Shown piece after piece: positions 35,170-49,240 of a DNA stretch of 64,000 nt. The stretch is from Echinometra lucunter (Eukaryota > Echinodermata > Echinoidea > Camarodonta > Echinometridae): contig CM057162.1 of NCBI GenBank assembly GCA_029962745.1, forward strand, positions 12,061,874 to 12,125,873, in the 5' to 3' direction. The notes under the pieces were generated by a model. It was not told the origin of the DNA. It saw only the letters and a list, made by a program, of their open reading frames with translations, and ran no database searches. A program made the translations under genes and the position numbers. The stretch's first letter is position 1, and every line of letters begins with the position of its first letter.

Positions 35170-35480
35170 CCAATCCCCGAAAAACGTTGCACCCCGAGCG
35201 ATGTGCCCAGACAGAGATACATGAATAAGCTGGGTAATCTTGTGTATAGAAGCAGTTACCGTAAATCAGCTTTTGCGCCTGCCAGCTAAGTGGCCAAATT
35301 GAATTTGGGTTGCCAGGAGGTGCCGCATCTCGCGGCATGTGTTGGGCAATACTGCGGGGGATCCACGGAGGCGCTTAATCTTCGCTCGAGCGTATACAGA
35401 CTTGCTGGTGTGTTTATCGAATGATTGGGTGTAAATGTTTGGTGGCGAACATGAGGAGGCCTCCTGCTGGTGGCGTGTGT
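35170..35480. promoter_or_regulatory. GC-richer island in intron 1, candidate enhancer
   Basis: About 300 bp with no simple repeats and clusters such as GGTGCCGCATCTCGCGGCATG and GGAGGCGCTTAATCTTCGCTC (each spoken of only by motif). It contrasts with the AT-rich surroundings. Short frames on the minus strand have no domain. Regulatory role is inference. Confidence 0.22.
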
Positions 35481-35766
35481 ATTACATGCATGAAAGAGCA
35501 ATGTTTTCCGTGACGAACATTTGAAGTTCTTAGCAGGATACTGACTACATTACAGTCAAACCTGTTACAGTGGCCAACACCTTGGAAATGTAGAGCTGTC
35601 TTTGGTGGCCAGTTTTCTTCACATCTTCATTCATTACAAAACCTTGTTTGCTAAGATTAATTTTGTCTCTTTTTTTTCTCTCTCTTACCATCCTGCTCTC
35701 GCATCATCTTTTCTTGTCCATCATATAATCCCTGTTTCGACATCAAATCCACTAGATTTTATGATT

Positions 35767-36130
35767 GAAGTTTGAAGTTTGAAGTTTTTTTTATTTCCAC
35801 AACATAATGCAAGTAACAAAGTTAAGTAAACATACATATACTTAATCTTGGAATAACAAATATAAAACAAATTTGCAAATGAGAAAAAATACATTTTACA
35901 TATTCTCTAAGTATTAACTCAAGTTGAATTAAGAAGAATTTAGTGGAGGAGTCTATTTAAAGAAGCAGAGCTTGTATTGTATAATCCCCTATATGGCTTA
36001 CAAAAATAATGATAAAATAATAATGAAATACAAATGTATGTGCTTTTGTGTTATTCCCCCCCCCCCCCCCGCCCTGCCCATACAAAAGAAAGAGTGATGT
36101 GACTTACATTAGTTAATGCATTTAAAATAA
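35767..36130 (-). mobile_element. LINE-like 3' end with (GAAGTTT)n, minus strand
   Basis: The plus strand shows TTGAAGTTTGAAGTTTGAAG then TTTTTTTTATTTCCACAACA. Read in reverse this is a body ending ...GGAAATAAAAAAAACTTCAA with a repeat tail, similar in style to the element at 8381-8665. The 5' limit is a guess; poly-C at 36055-36070. Confidence 0.4.
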
Positions 36131-37460
36131 TAATAATAATAAAATGGGAAGGGGGCATGGAATAACTGCTTCAAAATGAGAGTTTAAAGAATTATAGATG
36201 TCAAAAACCATTTTAAAAACCATTACACTGTATCTGACTTATGCTTAAATGGAATTAACACAAATCCTTATAATTCCTGTTTCTATAGCATATCCACTAG
36301 ATTTTTTGGTGGGGGGGGGGGGAGAATAAGTGATTTAAAATTGGAGTTATCAGATGTTTAAAAAAAATGAAACCAGTTGGCCTGATAAAGACTAATGCTT
36401 TTATTGAATTATACAAATTTGGAAACAGATGTCAATAAATCTTGTTAAATCTTCTTCAGCATTTCTGAAATTGTATTAAGTCAATTATTAAAGCATCAAC
36501 GATTAACAAATAATAACTTCTATTGCTAAAGAACATCTGAATGTGACAAATATTCTAAATATTCTTCATGTGCATTCATCAAGTTCACCGTGAAATTTGA
36601 ATAAAATTCCAAGCTAAAAAAATGTATTACACCCCTCAACCCCCACACAGATTATCACACAATTCAAGGCTAATTTCAAGGCATACCAATAATTTCAGGA
36701 CAAATTTGAATACAGACAAACCATTTCCGCTGCATGTGGTACCTCAATATTTCATTGAAAATAAAATACAAATGGACTTGAAAGAGCAAAGTTTGTTCTA
36801 CATATCAATTTCTTGTCATTCATGCAGCGCAGTGTGAGGCGTGTACACTCCATTAGACAGGCACAATGGCAGAGTAAATTGGAGTAGGGGCACTGGAAAA
36901 AGATGCAACGAAGTGAAAGACTGATGTTTTTCCTGAAATGCCTCTTTTTCGGTTGTAGCCAGTGGATCTTGGGGTCATGCACCTGATAATGAATAGCTAT
37001 ATAGGGACTTCATGACTGAAAATTTTTCATTCGATTGATGTACAAATTTAGAAAGATATGCAGAGAAAAAAATGGCATCAAAAGGTATGAATGCAATCTT
37101 TCTTTTTTTTTCTTGTAATGTTAACTAATATTGTGGGCTGAAAAGTGCAAGTTGCTGAACTAAAATGAATCAGAGCATAAACATCGTTTTACTTCATTAT
37201 TCAACTGAGGCAAATTTTGAGCCTCTACAAATAAACTCAGTGGCTTGGTCCCATTTTAAAGTCGTCTGTAAAGGAGAGGGCAAAATCAAGAAACATGAAG
37301 ACAGAAAAAAAAAATAATGGTACATGCTTGGCACTAACTAGCATTAAAAGATGTGCAAGGACCTCCAGCCCTCAAAATCAAATAACAAATTTCCAACAGG
37401 GCTCAACACATACGGACAAGTAATATCTTCTATGAAACATACCCCCTGCCCCCCCCCCTT

Positions 37461-37500
<40 letters not shown>
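37461..37500. repeat. (TC)n dinucleotide tract
   Basis: Twenty TC units preceded by poly-C (37450-37458). The rest of 36131-38480 has another poly-G (36308-36322) and no recognisable exon. Confidence 0.95.
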
Positions 37501-37502
<2 letters not shown>

Positions 37503-38483
37503 CAGACTGTCTTGACTTTTCATCATTATGGCAGTGAGGAAGGGATCAGAAAAGGAAATGTTTTCAAAAGTAACATAAGTTTAAAGCAGATGTTTTATTT
37601 TCTTCAAGCAATGACCCTACATCCTCAAGCATGACATAAGGAACACTCAACACTGTGCATTGTTGTAGGTGTTACAAGAAGTTGAAGGCAACTCTTCCTG
37701 AACTTCCTTCCCAAAAGTTCAAAAGGGGAGGGAGGTAAACAAATTTCTTTCTTTTTTTCCCTGTAACAGAGTTAGGCCTACAGAATTACCAACCTGATGC
37801 TAACGGAAACTTGTGGTCATGGGGAACAATGAGTGAACGCACGCCAGGGGTGAGGTTTGTTTCCCCTCCATTTGCAGGCTGGTGTGAGTCTGTGATTACA
37901 CAGGCTAATTAAACAGAGTGACCAGTGTGTGTGGGTGGGTGCATGGGGGCCATTCACAAATGCCCCATTGACCTATAGTTGCTCCATATTAGGTCAAGCA
38001 GAAATTATTATCATTCCAATACTTGTAAAAGTTTCAAGTAATTCAAAGAAAAACATCTAGAAAAAAGTGCAGGAGGAAAGTGAAGGATCAATCAGGCAAG
38101 CACATGAATAGGCCTGTATGTCAAGGGTTTAGTGCAACAAAGGATTATCTGTGTTTTGGGCCATTTTGAGAAAACTTGTAATGAAGTCATGTTGTAAACA
38201 TTGGTTTAATGCAGATGGCCGTACCTACTTTGAGTGATACCCTGCTCTAGCAAAGTTTGCTGTATTATTAATCATGGGTTCCTAGTCTCTTATTGATCAT
38301 TTTGATACCAAAACCTCATTTTGACAAAAAAATGCAGATAGCCCTTTGTTGCACTAAACCCTTGATGTACAGGGACTGCTTTCAAGAATAAACCTGTACA
38401 TGTAGGCCTACATGCCACTGCTAACTTCACTGGATTAAAATTGACTCCAAAAATTAAATTTTAGTTTGGGGTTCATTCTACAT

Positions 38484-38745
38484 TATATGACACCTAGATA
38501 GATCCCTGTCATTTGATTGGTTGCTTGATATTCATCATTTGTCCCATTGCACTATGACGTCATCCATCGTGCAAAAGTGGCTCCATTTACCGTGCAATTT
38601 TGGATCCATACGATTTGCTCCATTGCACGCTGGCCGAGAGCCCGGTACACTACGTACGTAAAACGCTTGCGTTTGCGGTGAACAGCGCGCTAGCGTATAG
38701 CGCTATTGATTTATTGCGATTTGATCTATTTTTAGGTGTCATATA
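38484..38745. mobile_element. Element with TATATGACACCTA inverted ends
   Basis: TATATGACACCTA (38484-38496) is mirrored by TAGGTGTCATATA (38733-38745). The interior contains repeated CCATTGCAC / CGTGCAA motifs and a GCGC-rich core. It abuts the foldback at 38749-38913, and both share CAATGGAC/CATTGCAC words, so they may be one composite element. CGTGCAATGG also occurs at 4397-4435 within the MITE at 4081-4501. Confidence 0.6.
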
Positions 38746-38748
38746 AAA

Positions 38749-38913
38749 CAAATAATGAATGTTTTTTCATTCGTGCAATGGACAGAATATTTCATTCGGT
38801 GAAAGATGAAATTATTGATCCATTCGACTCGGCTTCGCCTCGTTGAATGGATCATTTCATCTTTCACCTCATGAAATATTCTGTCCATTGCACTCATAAA
38901 CATTCATTATTTG
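38749..38913. mobile_element. Near-perfect long foldback
   Basis: Arms of ~72-80 bp (38749-38828 and 38842-38913) pair almost completely around a short GACTCGGCTTCGCCTC loop, e.g. AATGGACAGAATATTTCAT with ATGAAATATTCTGTCCATT. A transcript would form a long double-stranded hairpin. Confidence 0.88.
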
Positions 38914-41900
38914 TATACTATCTAATTAATTCATCTTGTCTTTATGCCATTTAAAGTTTAATACAAAAAGACCTCCACGTATCTTCTATATATATGTACA
39001 TGTGTTAAAGTTCATTGTTTTTTGGTGTACAGCACACTGTCCTGTATTGTAAGTAAAGAACACTGGACATTTGAACTGTGCCAAAACTCTGTGAGTGAAA
39101 ACGGAGGGGGAGGGGGTGGCCAGTCAAGCACAAGGTCCCTAATTTGCTTTCTGGATGTTCGTCAAACACTGCTCAAAGATTCTTCTATTTACTGCACACA
39201 CTTGGTAGTGTTTACCCAATCAGTAGTCTGATCTGGACAAAACAAACACACAAAAAAAGCTTGATGAAAACCCTATTTGTCCAGCTACCATTTGCACTTC
39301 AACATAACAGTGGGAACAGAGAAATAATACTTAATCGTGATGATTCCTGCAAAAAAAAAAAAACTGAAATGAGATATGATCAAACGAAGGAAATATTTAC
39401 CGATCATGAGAGTATTTCTGACCAAAACTGTAGAATCGGAACAGAAGGCTATGATTGGTTATCGGGTCAAATTTGAAAAATGCAGAATTTTTTTTAAATT
39501 GACCTTTTCTTTCATCTTGTAAGTTAACAGTCTGCGGTCTCTGAAAACTTAATTTCAAACTTCAACTTAAATAGGGTATGTGTTTGCTTTAATTCAACAT
39601 TTTAAAGTGGTAAAGAGCAATTTTGCTTTAATATCAATTGGTCAAACAAGGCTTTTATCTCATTGCAAGTTTATCAGATAATATCCAAATTCTCACCTCA
39701 AAATGTGCTTACATGGTAGTGTAGCCAGATATGTGTGGACTTTCAAGGAACAAGTTACACAATTCTATTCCTTTGTGTCACTATCAACCTTACAATGCTT
39801 TTGTACAACCATGGAGTGTCTGTTACTCCATTACAGTACAACCTTACAATTATACCTTCTCCACGTGCGTAATCAAAATCAGATCATTCGTTTGCGAAAT
39901 GAACCCTTTTTTCTGGGAATTACTGCCTCAGGGAATCTCTTGGCGAAAGTGGAAAAAGAAACAACCCTATGATCCTGCACCTCATAACAATATCCTCTGT
40001 GGAGGCTCTCCAGGTCCAAAAGGACGTTAACTTTGTGTCAAAGGATATCAGTAAATGCCTTCTTGTTCTCAGCGGACGAATTATACAATATGGAAGACTG
40101 ACTGCTTAGGGAGTTACTCTCCCCAATTTCTGGAGCTTACACTAATATTCCAATCTTAATCTGTGTTTGCCCAGCGCTGCCTGATGGCATTTAATCTCAT
40201 TACCTGAACTAAGCAGATAGTTTATCGAGAGAAACATCTATGGTGGAGTTGAAGAAATGGTAGGATTCCACCGGAAGATGCCCTCCAGACATTCTTTAAG
40301 AGAGCATCTTCATTTCCGAGGTTTAGAAGAAAGTGCTGGTGAACTTTCAAGTCAAATGTTTTTCCCCTCCTGGTAGATAGTGTAATTACAAACAGTTTTA
40401 TTAACTGTAGATGCAGGCAACATGAGTTTCTTTCCATCTCTGTGTGTATTCTTTTAATCTCGACTTTTCAACTCCCTCCATTTTTCAATTCTTCCCTTTC
40501 TGTCTGTGAATTTTGCTATTCAATCTTCTTTTTCTACCTCTGTGATTTTGCACACTGTATCTTCTAATTATTCAATTACACTCCATTAATTCTGTGAATT
40601 TTCTTGCCATTTACATTGTGAAATCTTCAGGAATTTGATTCCTTATTTCTTTTTCTTTGTATCTCTTTGCTCTGCTTCAAAGATATTTGTCAAGATAAGT
40701 ACTATTACTAAAAATAAACATTTTGTAAAAATTGTGATTCGATTATTCCAAAAGTTGCAAAATTATCTATTCACCAGTTTTTTTAAAAATACCAGCCTTT
40801 AGCATGACATCTGTTTTCATCTAAATGCAGTGTGTGTCTCAGGGGTAAAGAGAATAGCATCCCCTGCATACATGTATGTACAGTATGTAAGCACACAACT
40901 ATGCTTTAAATTCAGAAATGAATGCTCAAACAAAGACCATTTTAAATCCATTTAAAATGATCTTCTTAATAATAGCCAGATTCTACCTGGTTTTAAGAAA
41001 TCTAACAAAAGACTGTTGTAATCTCTGATCCACTTATGGAGAATTATCTCCAATCACAAAGCGTTCCCATCACTACATGTACAAATGTTTCAAAGCGAAC
41101 AAAATCTGTTATATGAAAAAAAAGGAGAAGAAAGAAGCTCATGATGAGTGCTTACTGCTGCCCTTAGGCTAGGTCTAGCTAAATTTAGAAGATATTGACA
41201 TAATTGCCCTGAGATTAGTAATACTAAGACATGCATCAAGCATTCCCCCCATACGTTGCTTCTGCGCCTTGGCAGAAGGGAAAAGATTCTCCTTCTTGTA
41301 ATTTCACCCAGACGAGGGCGTACATGGGCAGGCACAACGCACCGTGCTACTTAATCACCGCCCATCACCATGAATTTGGCTGCCCCGACGCGAAATGAAA
41401 AATTGAAGGAGATATTGCCCAAAGAGGGATGGGCGATAGACAGCACTAGGAGGCAATAATGGGACCCCCATGCCAATAACAATGTCTGTCACATAATAAG
41501 GAGCAGGTAGAGGGGTATTTTGCTGAATCGTTTTATCTCCAGTGCTGTCTCTTCCTTGGCTTGGTATCTCTTCGAAGTTGATTTCCTTGGCATGACTGCA
41601 TGAATGTGCAGGTTCCCACTTCCCATTTTCACTCCAACTTTCCAAGCCCCCATTTCATCTACATAAATTTCGAATTCTCTATCCTGATACCATTTTGTGA
41701 AAAAGATTCTTTTTCTTAAAACAGGAAACATACTTCCCTCATGTTCCTCAACATAAACTACAGTAAACTGGTAGTTAACAATGCAATGAGGAAGATCTCA
41801 GGTGGGCCCATATGTGTGCCTACATGTGTGCCTTAATTTCTCAATAAAACATAGCAGGATATAAAACAAGGGGACTCAGTGCATGATTTCTTCTTAACAT

Positions 41901-42511
41901 TTGGATACTGATAACATATGTCATACTATTTTTTCTTCTTAATATTTCTTTGAGTATTTCATCTGTTCAGAGCCAAAAGGGCATTAAATCATATCATTTT
42001 GTAAAGACTTAAAACCCTTCTGGCTCAAAAGAGACGATTTGATAATCGTGAAGACTCACTTAGGGTGTGTATTTAGGCCGATGTCTATGTCCACGTACAT
42101 GTACATGTACATGTATGTAGGCCAAAAGGTTGAGAAAAAGGAGGCCTATCATTTACTTCTGAGGAACATCTTCAAAGAAGGCATGTTTCTTTTTTTTTCT
42201 CCAGACACATGATTAGCTTAGCAGCATCTCCACCCTAGCATCATACGGTTGCGTTGTACTCGTAAGGAAGCTGGCAAGAGTGTACCTACACTGTGCAGTG
42301 ATGTGGTGTACATGGTGTACAGGTGTATCAATATCCAACTCTTCTCATATTACACAGAGCTGATCTGCCAGTGTCAAGTTCAGGACAGCAAATTGAAAAA
42401 CTATTAGTCCTTGAGGTGGAGATCCTCTTCCATTCTCTTTTTTCTTTAATTGCATCCTCCTCCTACATAAAGAGCTTTTTTTCTCTTCATATTGCAAATA
42501 TACATGTACTA
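38914..42511. other. Intron 1, no exon recognised
   Basis: Mostly unique AT-rich DNA. Two repeat-poor islands stand out: 39985-40260 and 41215-41480 (the latter with CACCGCCCATCACC, GACGCGAAATG and CTTAATCACCG). Palindromic (GTACAT)n lies at 42094-42118. No coding evidence. Confidence 0.45.
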
Positions 42512-42650
42512 CACTCTCAGAAATATTATTAGGTTATGAACTGACCAACTGCTGGTTTACATGTAAAACATACGAGGATTTTTAAAGCAAAAGTTGGTCA
42601 GTCCATATTTCAACCAACCTAATGATTTTTAAACAACTTTTCTGAGAGTA
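42512..42650. mobile_element. Foldback MITE, CACTCTCAGAAA ends, TA flanks
   Basis: 139 bp. CACTCTCAGAAA at the left and TTTCTGAGAGTA at the right, bordered by TA on both sides; the inner TTGGTCAGT/ACTGACCAA and AACCAACCTAAT/ATTAGGTT arms pair. End sequence and TA target resemble the CACTCTT family at 47564 and 60887, a Tc1/mariner-type signature. Confidence 0.7.
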
Positions 42651-43994
42651 TAGGCTTCAAGCAGCATTACAGTGTATACTGATACTGGTTGAATCCTACC
42701 CCTCCCCTCCTCTGCGACATTCCCCACTTCTTTCTCTTTTCATTATTCATGGATTAAGTTTGGATCTGGAGTATTCTAACCCTTGGGGTCGGGTGTATGA
42801 CCAATCTGCAGACAAGATAAAGTCATGTCCCCCCCCCCCTTCCCCCATGGAGACTTGTGTGTACTAACTTAATACACTTTGTACTACATGTAAGGACAGA
42901 CCAAATGCACTACCTACAGTTGACACTCAATTTCACTGCCAAAGTGCCAGATCTCCATTTTACTTTGGAGGGAGGTGGTACTCCACCTGCCATTCAGGCC
43001 AGGAGAGATCTGCTGAGCTGCCTTGATCCTCTAAGCCAAGATTTGGGTGACAAATCAGTCACCACAATCTCGTCTCTTGACCCCTAGGACATGTGGTTTG
43101 GACCTGTTACCAAGTATGGACCAATAACTAGACCTCCATGGACCTGACAACAATGACTGATGCAGGATTCCTGCTATCCTGAGAAGAGGAACTTGCATCC
43201 ATTGCCCACAATTCAAATCTAGTCTGACAGCACAGACCCTAATTGACACTTCATTAGAATGTGTTGTGTCTTGAGAGAAGCCTAGCTCACGTGCCTACTG
43301 GCCAATGTCCAGATTTTCATTTCAAAACAATATCCAGATTTCCTACGGCAAAACAGAAATAGACAGTCATGTATTTATTGACTCATATTCACACACTGTT
43401 GTGTAGCCTGTAAAGGACAAGAAGATTCTGTCGACAGATTTAGCAAGCACTATTTATTCTGTTCAAATTAAAGCGACCCTCTAAAGTTAAAACTCTGTGA
43501 CTTGTTTGAGTATGTAATGCCATGAATCATTTCTTTACTACTGTTAATTGGCACTTTCATCACCCATTCATTGACAGAAAAAATGGGGATCATTTTTTTT
43601 TTCAAAAAGACTGATAAGACGACATTGACAATAAATCATCAGAGAAATCCCACAAATGTCCCCATCAAAAGTTGAATTCAAATTCCAACCCCATATGTTG
43701 GAGGACAGCCACTCATCCATTTCAAAGGAATCCCAAGTTAGGTCATTCCTAAACTATTCCACACAACAAAAAACCACTTGGAGACACTCCCCCATAAAAT
43801 GAGAGGAATTCGATGTTTTCCCTGAATTTGCTCCATGCTAAAACAAAAGATGTTTTTCATCACCAGCTCATCAAAATCAACCACATGGCAATAAATCTGT
43901 GTACAATAAATCTTTGACACATCTCCTTTCTCTCCTCCCCCTCTCTCACAGTCCCATTATTTTTTTTCTTCTTGTATCGTTTCCTGGTCAATAC

Positions 43995-44185
43995 ATCCCC
44001 CCCCCCCCCCCCCCCGGTGTAGCCAGGTAGGGGGGGGGCTTGGGGAGCACATGATACCCAGATTTTCTGTGCTGCAGGTGCCCCCCCACCAAAAATCCCA
44101 GAAACAATAAAAAATTCTGTGCCCCCCCCCCCTCTACTGGAAATATTGTTTCTAGTATTCTACCCTGCTGCCCCCCCCCCCCTCG
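43995..44185. repeat. Cluster of poly-C and poly-G runs
   Basis: Poly-C (43997-44015), poly-G (44030-44038), then three more C runs (44082-, 44122-, 44172-) interleaved with GTGCCCCCC-type units. Opposed C and G runs could pair. Flanks 42651-43994 and 44186-45700 show no exon. Confidence 0.85.
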
Positions 44186-45769
44186 ATTCAAAGAAACGTG
44201 CACATGTACATTCATTGTACATGTATGTATTCAACTACATCAACTACATGTACATGTACATAGATTTCCACCTTTCCCAAATAATACATGTATTTTGTAT
44301 CCTACCCCCTCTCTACTTCTCTGCCTCCCTGTCTCCATAATAAGTAAGTGACTCCATTGACTACAGGCCTTTGTCTGTGACCTTCACATCTACATGTAAC
44401 TAATAATTCTCAAAAATTGTTTCCAAACTCACCCTCTGTTTTCCATTAATCCACAAAGCCCAAACTTTGGAAACTGAGGATCAGGGAATTTATGAGCTCA
44501 ATTTTTTGAGTCACAGGGCTTTTGATGGTCACTGACACTTTCTTTTCGGATAGTACAGTGTAGCAGATGCATTCAAACGGCAAAGTATTTGGTAGGAACT
44601 TGTGAAACTGCTTGGTTTTATTAAAGCCCAATAGCAGGTTTTACCTATTCACCTTTCCAGTAAAAAGGTCAAATTGCTATATTTCTCTTAAGAGGCTAAG
44701 CTCTATAATAAGCAAGTTTCTTTGAAATTTAATGAAAACATGGAAAAATGAATGAGGTCTGTTGAAGAAAAAAAGAAGAAAGTTACTCAATAAACCCATT
44801 TACTAGTATTTCAAGGAGACTGTGATGATGATCACTATATGAACAAAGATTAATATCAATGCTGTTTGTCACTTGGGGATCTACTAAAATACAGCAAATG
44901 AAATGAGGTCAGACGTCATAGGCTATATACTACTTTTACAATACACTATACATGCTGAAATGAGTGGCTATTCATGTTCTGATTTTGAACTCCAGAAAAG
45001 TTCTTTCCAACTGATGTCATTAATACATGTACAAATGTACATGTAGGGCCTACATTTGCCTATCATTGTATGGTATTTTATTTGCTGCTTCTTTATTCTT
45101 CATTCATCTATTTATTTTTTACTGTATTGTATTGTTTGTTTAATTGATTTTATCATTAATCTCTTTTATATTTGTTTGTAAATACATGTGTTGTGACCAA
45201 GGATCTACAACTTAAATATTTAAAAAAAAACATATATAAATCACTCAATAAAAATACTGCATTCTAACTTGTAGAAAAGTATATTTCTAAGAGGGATCAC
45301 AGAGCTTGTGCTTGGAGCTGGTTGTACATGTATGTTGTAGTCTGTAGAACAGACAGTAAAGATTACATGTAGCCCAAGATTACATGACTATTAAAAACCA
45401 TGCGCAATATGAAACTACACCCTGTAGTCTGTTAACTTGAGCTCAACAGAAGAAAGCCCCAACAACATCATAACAGATAATAATCAGAACTGCCATTTAA
45501 AAATCACTTCTTTCACCAGATAGTCATCTCTTCTCTTGTACCTTGTCTGTTCAGTGAACTGCTTCCAAGCAATTTGTATTTTTGACGAGGTCATTTGTGA
45601 GGTCACGTGCAGGGCTGGAATAGCCGCTGGGGGACTATCCATCACTGGAAGAAACTTTTGCCAATAAACCTTCCTTCTTTCTTTCTGTCTTTCTCTCACC
45701 TGAACTTTGCCTAGAGCTCCGTCTCTCCTCTTCTCTCTGCTTCTCCTCTCCCCATTTGATCCTCAGGCC

Positions 45770-45771
45770 CT

Positions 45772-45819
<48 letters not shown>

Positions 45820-45878
45820 TCCATTACTCTTGATATACAAATGTATAGATAACTCCATCCCCTTACCCTTTTCTTTCA

Positions 45879-45938
<60 letters not shown>

Positions 45939-45996
45939 TCTCCCTCACTCTTGATATACAAATGTATAGATAACTCCATCCCCTTACCCTTTTCTT

Positions 45997-46035
<39 letters not shown>
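45770..46035. repeat. ~120-bp tandem repeat with (TC)n
   Basis: The unit CACTCTTGATATACAAATGT then ATAGATAACTCCATCCCCTT and TTTCTTTCATCTCT occurs at 45826-45882 and 45947-46002, each bracketed by (TC)n. Ser/Leu frames are artefacts. Confidence 0.92.
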
Positions 46036-46479
46036 CCTCTCTCCTATTCCTCTATCTCTCTGCTTCTCTACAGTTTCATCTCACTTGATATTTTCACTTT
46101 CACCCATGATCCCCCTTCCATAGTTTTTCTTCCAGCATAACATTAATAAGCACAAGAGATTTATAACATCAATTTTGTGACCAAATAAATCTAGTCATAT
46201 AGCAACATTGGAACTCCAAGTGCACATACATGTACAAGCTCCACATTTTACTTTTATTTGTGTATTTTGTACTCCCTCCCACATTGATAGAAGTACAAGG
46301 AGTTGCGACATCAACAAGGAGTTGCGAACCACTTGGTTGCCATGACAACATGGTACAGGACACCCCCACAGTACACTAAATCATGTACACGACATTCAAA
46401 TCTCAAAGGTCATCTGGGCCCCACAAAACTGCCATTGGTAAGATGGTTCCTTTGTTCCGATTTGAAACTAGAACAGGAG

Positions 46480-46970
46480 AAATGATTGGCTGAAACTTTG
46501 CATCACACGGTAAAATACCGACCAATGAAAAGTAGGCCCTAAATCCATAAGCGTTCTTTGCTAAACCATGTTTGAACTGCAAACTGCCCTATATGCCCCG
46601 GAAAAGGATGAGGAAAAGGGGGGAAGAAAATATTGACTTTCCTTGCTTCTGCAAGCCAACTTAATAGAGCGGCCCAACAAGATTATGAAATGGAGGCTAA
46701 TGCATTGGCCAGTTACTGAGCATATCTTGTAATAATCCCGGAATATAATTCCAGCAGGGTGGCTTATACAACGCAAACATTTCTCCCCCCAGACCGGAAT
46801 CGAGGGGGGAACTCAACGAAACCATATTTTTGCAGCCCTTCATCCCTAGGGCTAGGTTGGAAATGCAAGCAAAATAAGTTTATGTTTTCATAATTTACTT
46901 GATGGAAAGCACTTTGAATGGCTTTGAAATGGGTGGCCTTTGGCAGAAGGTAACTCATAACTCTCACAGC
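46480..46970. promoter_or_regulatory. Repeat-poor island in intron 1
   Basis: About 490 bp lacking microsatellites, with ATTGG/CCAAT motifs (46483, 46520), GGCTAATGCATTGG and CCGGAATATAATTCC. Candidate cis-regulatory module by composition only. Confidence 0.2.
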
Positions 46971-47563
46971 GTATCATGAGAAAGGAGTTCATTCTTCAAT
47001 TTTATTGCTCTGTCCATCATTCTCCAACAACAGTCAATTCTTTAAATAAGTGTACACCTGTAGACTGGCAAATGTATGTAACTGAAAACAGTATAAGCTT
47101 GATGTTATTTTACATACATGCATATTGTAATTTACAAATTTTCACCTTTTACTTTTTTTGGGGGGGGGGAGGAGGGAAATATTTTTCAATGGAGGAATTA
47201 TGTTGAAATAAACAAATTCAGAAGTTCAGTGGTCATGCAGTCATACCGATTGACTCATGTAAGGAAGATGTATGCTAAAGGTTGAACAGGTGGTATTGGG
47301 TCTACTTTCTTCATATAATTTATTGCCCAATGAAACAAATCAGATTGGCAATAAAATGACATCCACTGGAGACATCTTAGATCTAACCCAAATCAATTTC
47401 AGATTTTGAAACTGATCAAGAATTTCATTTCAAGTTTTATGGCCACTGTACATGTAGGCCTACATGTAAAAGGAAGAAAATTTCTATCATTGTTCATCTT
47501 CTGGAGACATAAAGCAAAATGCAAAAGCACTATTGCAGAATTTCAGTAACACATGTACAGTAT

Positions 47564-47793
47564 CACTCTTAAAAATTCCGAGTCAGACTTGACCCGCAAA
47601 ATAGTCCGTTGGGGCCACACTCCATTCCGGGTCAAAATGACATGGATTAAAGTCAAAATAACCCAGAATAAGGTCAAATGTGACCCGTAAACAAGTCTTC
47701 ATGACCCTATTCCAGGTTATTTTTTGACCCGGAATGGAGTGTGGCCCCAACGGACTATTTTCCGGGTCAACCTGACACAGAATTTTTAAGAGT
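47564..47793. mobile_element. Foldback MITE, CACTCTT family, copy 1
   Basis: About 230 bp with ~75-bp arms: GTCCGTTGGGGCCACACTCC pairs with GGAGTGTGGCCCCAACGGAC exactly. Repeated GGGTCA/TGACCC words run through it. Ends are ACTCTTAAAAATTC and AATTTTTAAGAGT. Same family as 60887-61125. Confidence 0.9.
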
Positions 47794-48039
47794 AACTTCT
47801 ACAGGTACATTACGAGGGGGGGGGTAAGCCTATATTTATTTTATTACATGTATATCAAATTATCTATTCACTACCATTATTTCTCTTTGCACTAGATGCA
47901 GAATGGTACACAAAATACCAAATACCTGCTACATGTACTTTACATTCCAAAATAAAAATCAACTTGTTTTTCAGTTCAAAATTCATGCAAAACAAGTACC
48001 ATGATATTGACAAGCAAAATAATAACAAGGATATTCCAT

Positions 48040-48330
48040 TGAAAAAGTGTGGATGATATCATCCCAACGCGACGCCCACATCAATCTCACAGCGTGGCTC
48101 ATATGGCTTTTAAACATGTGTTCGACAAGACAAGACACCGTAATCCTACTTTTCAGTGAGCCGCTCGTGTTACAACCAATTTGTTTGGCACGTTTTCCAT
48201 GCGAAGGAGGGTCAGTGCATTTTTCAAACACCTTCCCTTTCTACGCTGCACTGCTCAGAGAGGAGGAGGCGACAATGGAATGTAGGGTCGGCAATTAATA
48301 GTGGCACGCTCTGTTGCTAATGTCAACAAC
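48040..48330. promoter_or_regulatory. Repeat-poor GC-richer island
   Basis: Contrasting composition, with open frames on both strands (82-83 residues) but no domain. Contains CCAACGCGACGCCCAC and GAGCCGCTCGTGTTACAACC. Could be a regulatory module or an unrecognised exon; weak support for either. Confidence 0.18.
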
Positions 48331-49240
48331 TTGGAGCTTGCTGATTGGCCCTGATGGAAACTCAAGGGTCAGAAAAGACAATACACAAGAATGGCTATAA
48401 TAATGAATCTATTACATGAACCCTAGATTCCCTTGTACATGTAGTAAGGTATGGCAACTCCTTGGTACAACTTGCAGAAGTATACCGGCAGTCAGGTAGG
48501 GTTTGTGGCTATTCAGATCTCATTCACAATCTGCAAATTCAGCATGACAGTGATAAGAGAGAGCATTTTCCATTACTGCTCCATGTAATAAAATGTCTGA
48601 AGAGAGAATCTAGATGCAAGTGGAATGGACCTGTATCACAGTGGATTTGAAATCGGTAGTTTGAGATGCGCATCAAAACATGCATGTTATGTAAGTGCAC
48701 AAGATTAAGATTATGATAAGAACAGCATCACTCCTTGAATTAAATATGATGGTGAATCAACAAGACAATGTGTACAAACTCCTCAAAGACCGAACTACAT
48801 GTAACCCAAAGAATAAATTTTTCTACAATAAAGCAGAGAGTAATAATATCAAGTTCTCAAAATCCACAGTACCAATCTGCCCCTCAAGAAATTCCATCAA
48901 CCAAGTTGGTCTGCAGAAAGTACAATGAATAAATATATAAAAAGAAATAATGCCATGGGAGAAAAAAGAAAGAAAAAGAAAACAAGAACTATGAATATGA
49001 AGAACATACAGTACATGTACTTCAAACAGAATGCGATCCTTCCAGAATAACAGACACTTGCCCCATCTCCGGACCCACTTGGCAATCATAACATTTCTCA
49101 CATTTTCATCCTCTAATGTTTCTCTAGGAGTAACATCATCTTCAGTTGTTTTTGTTCTTTTTACACATTTATACAATCATGTTCCCATGCTCTCTCTGCC
49201 AATGTCTCCCTTTGACAATTTCATTTCATATCCTACTTCT

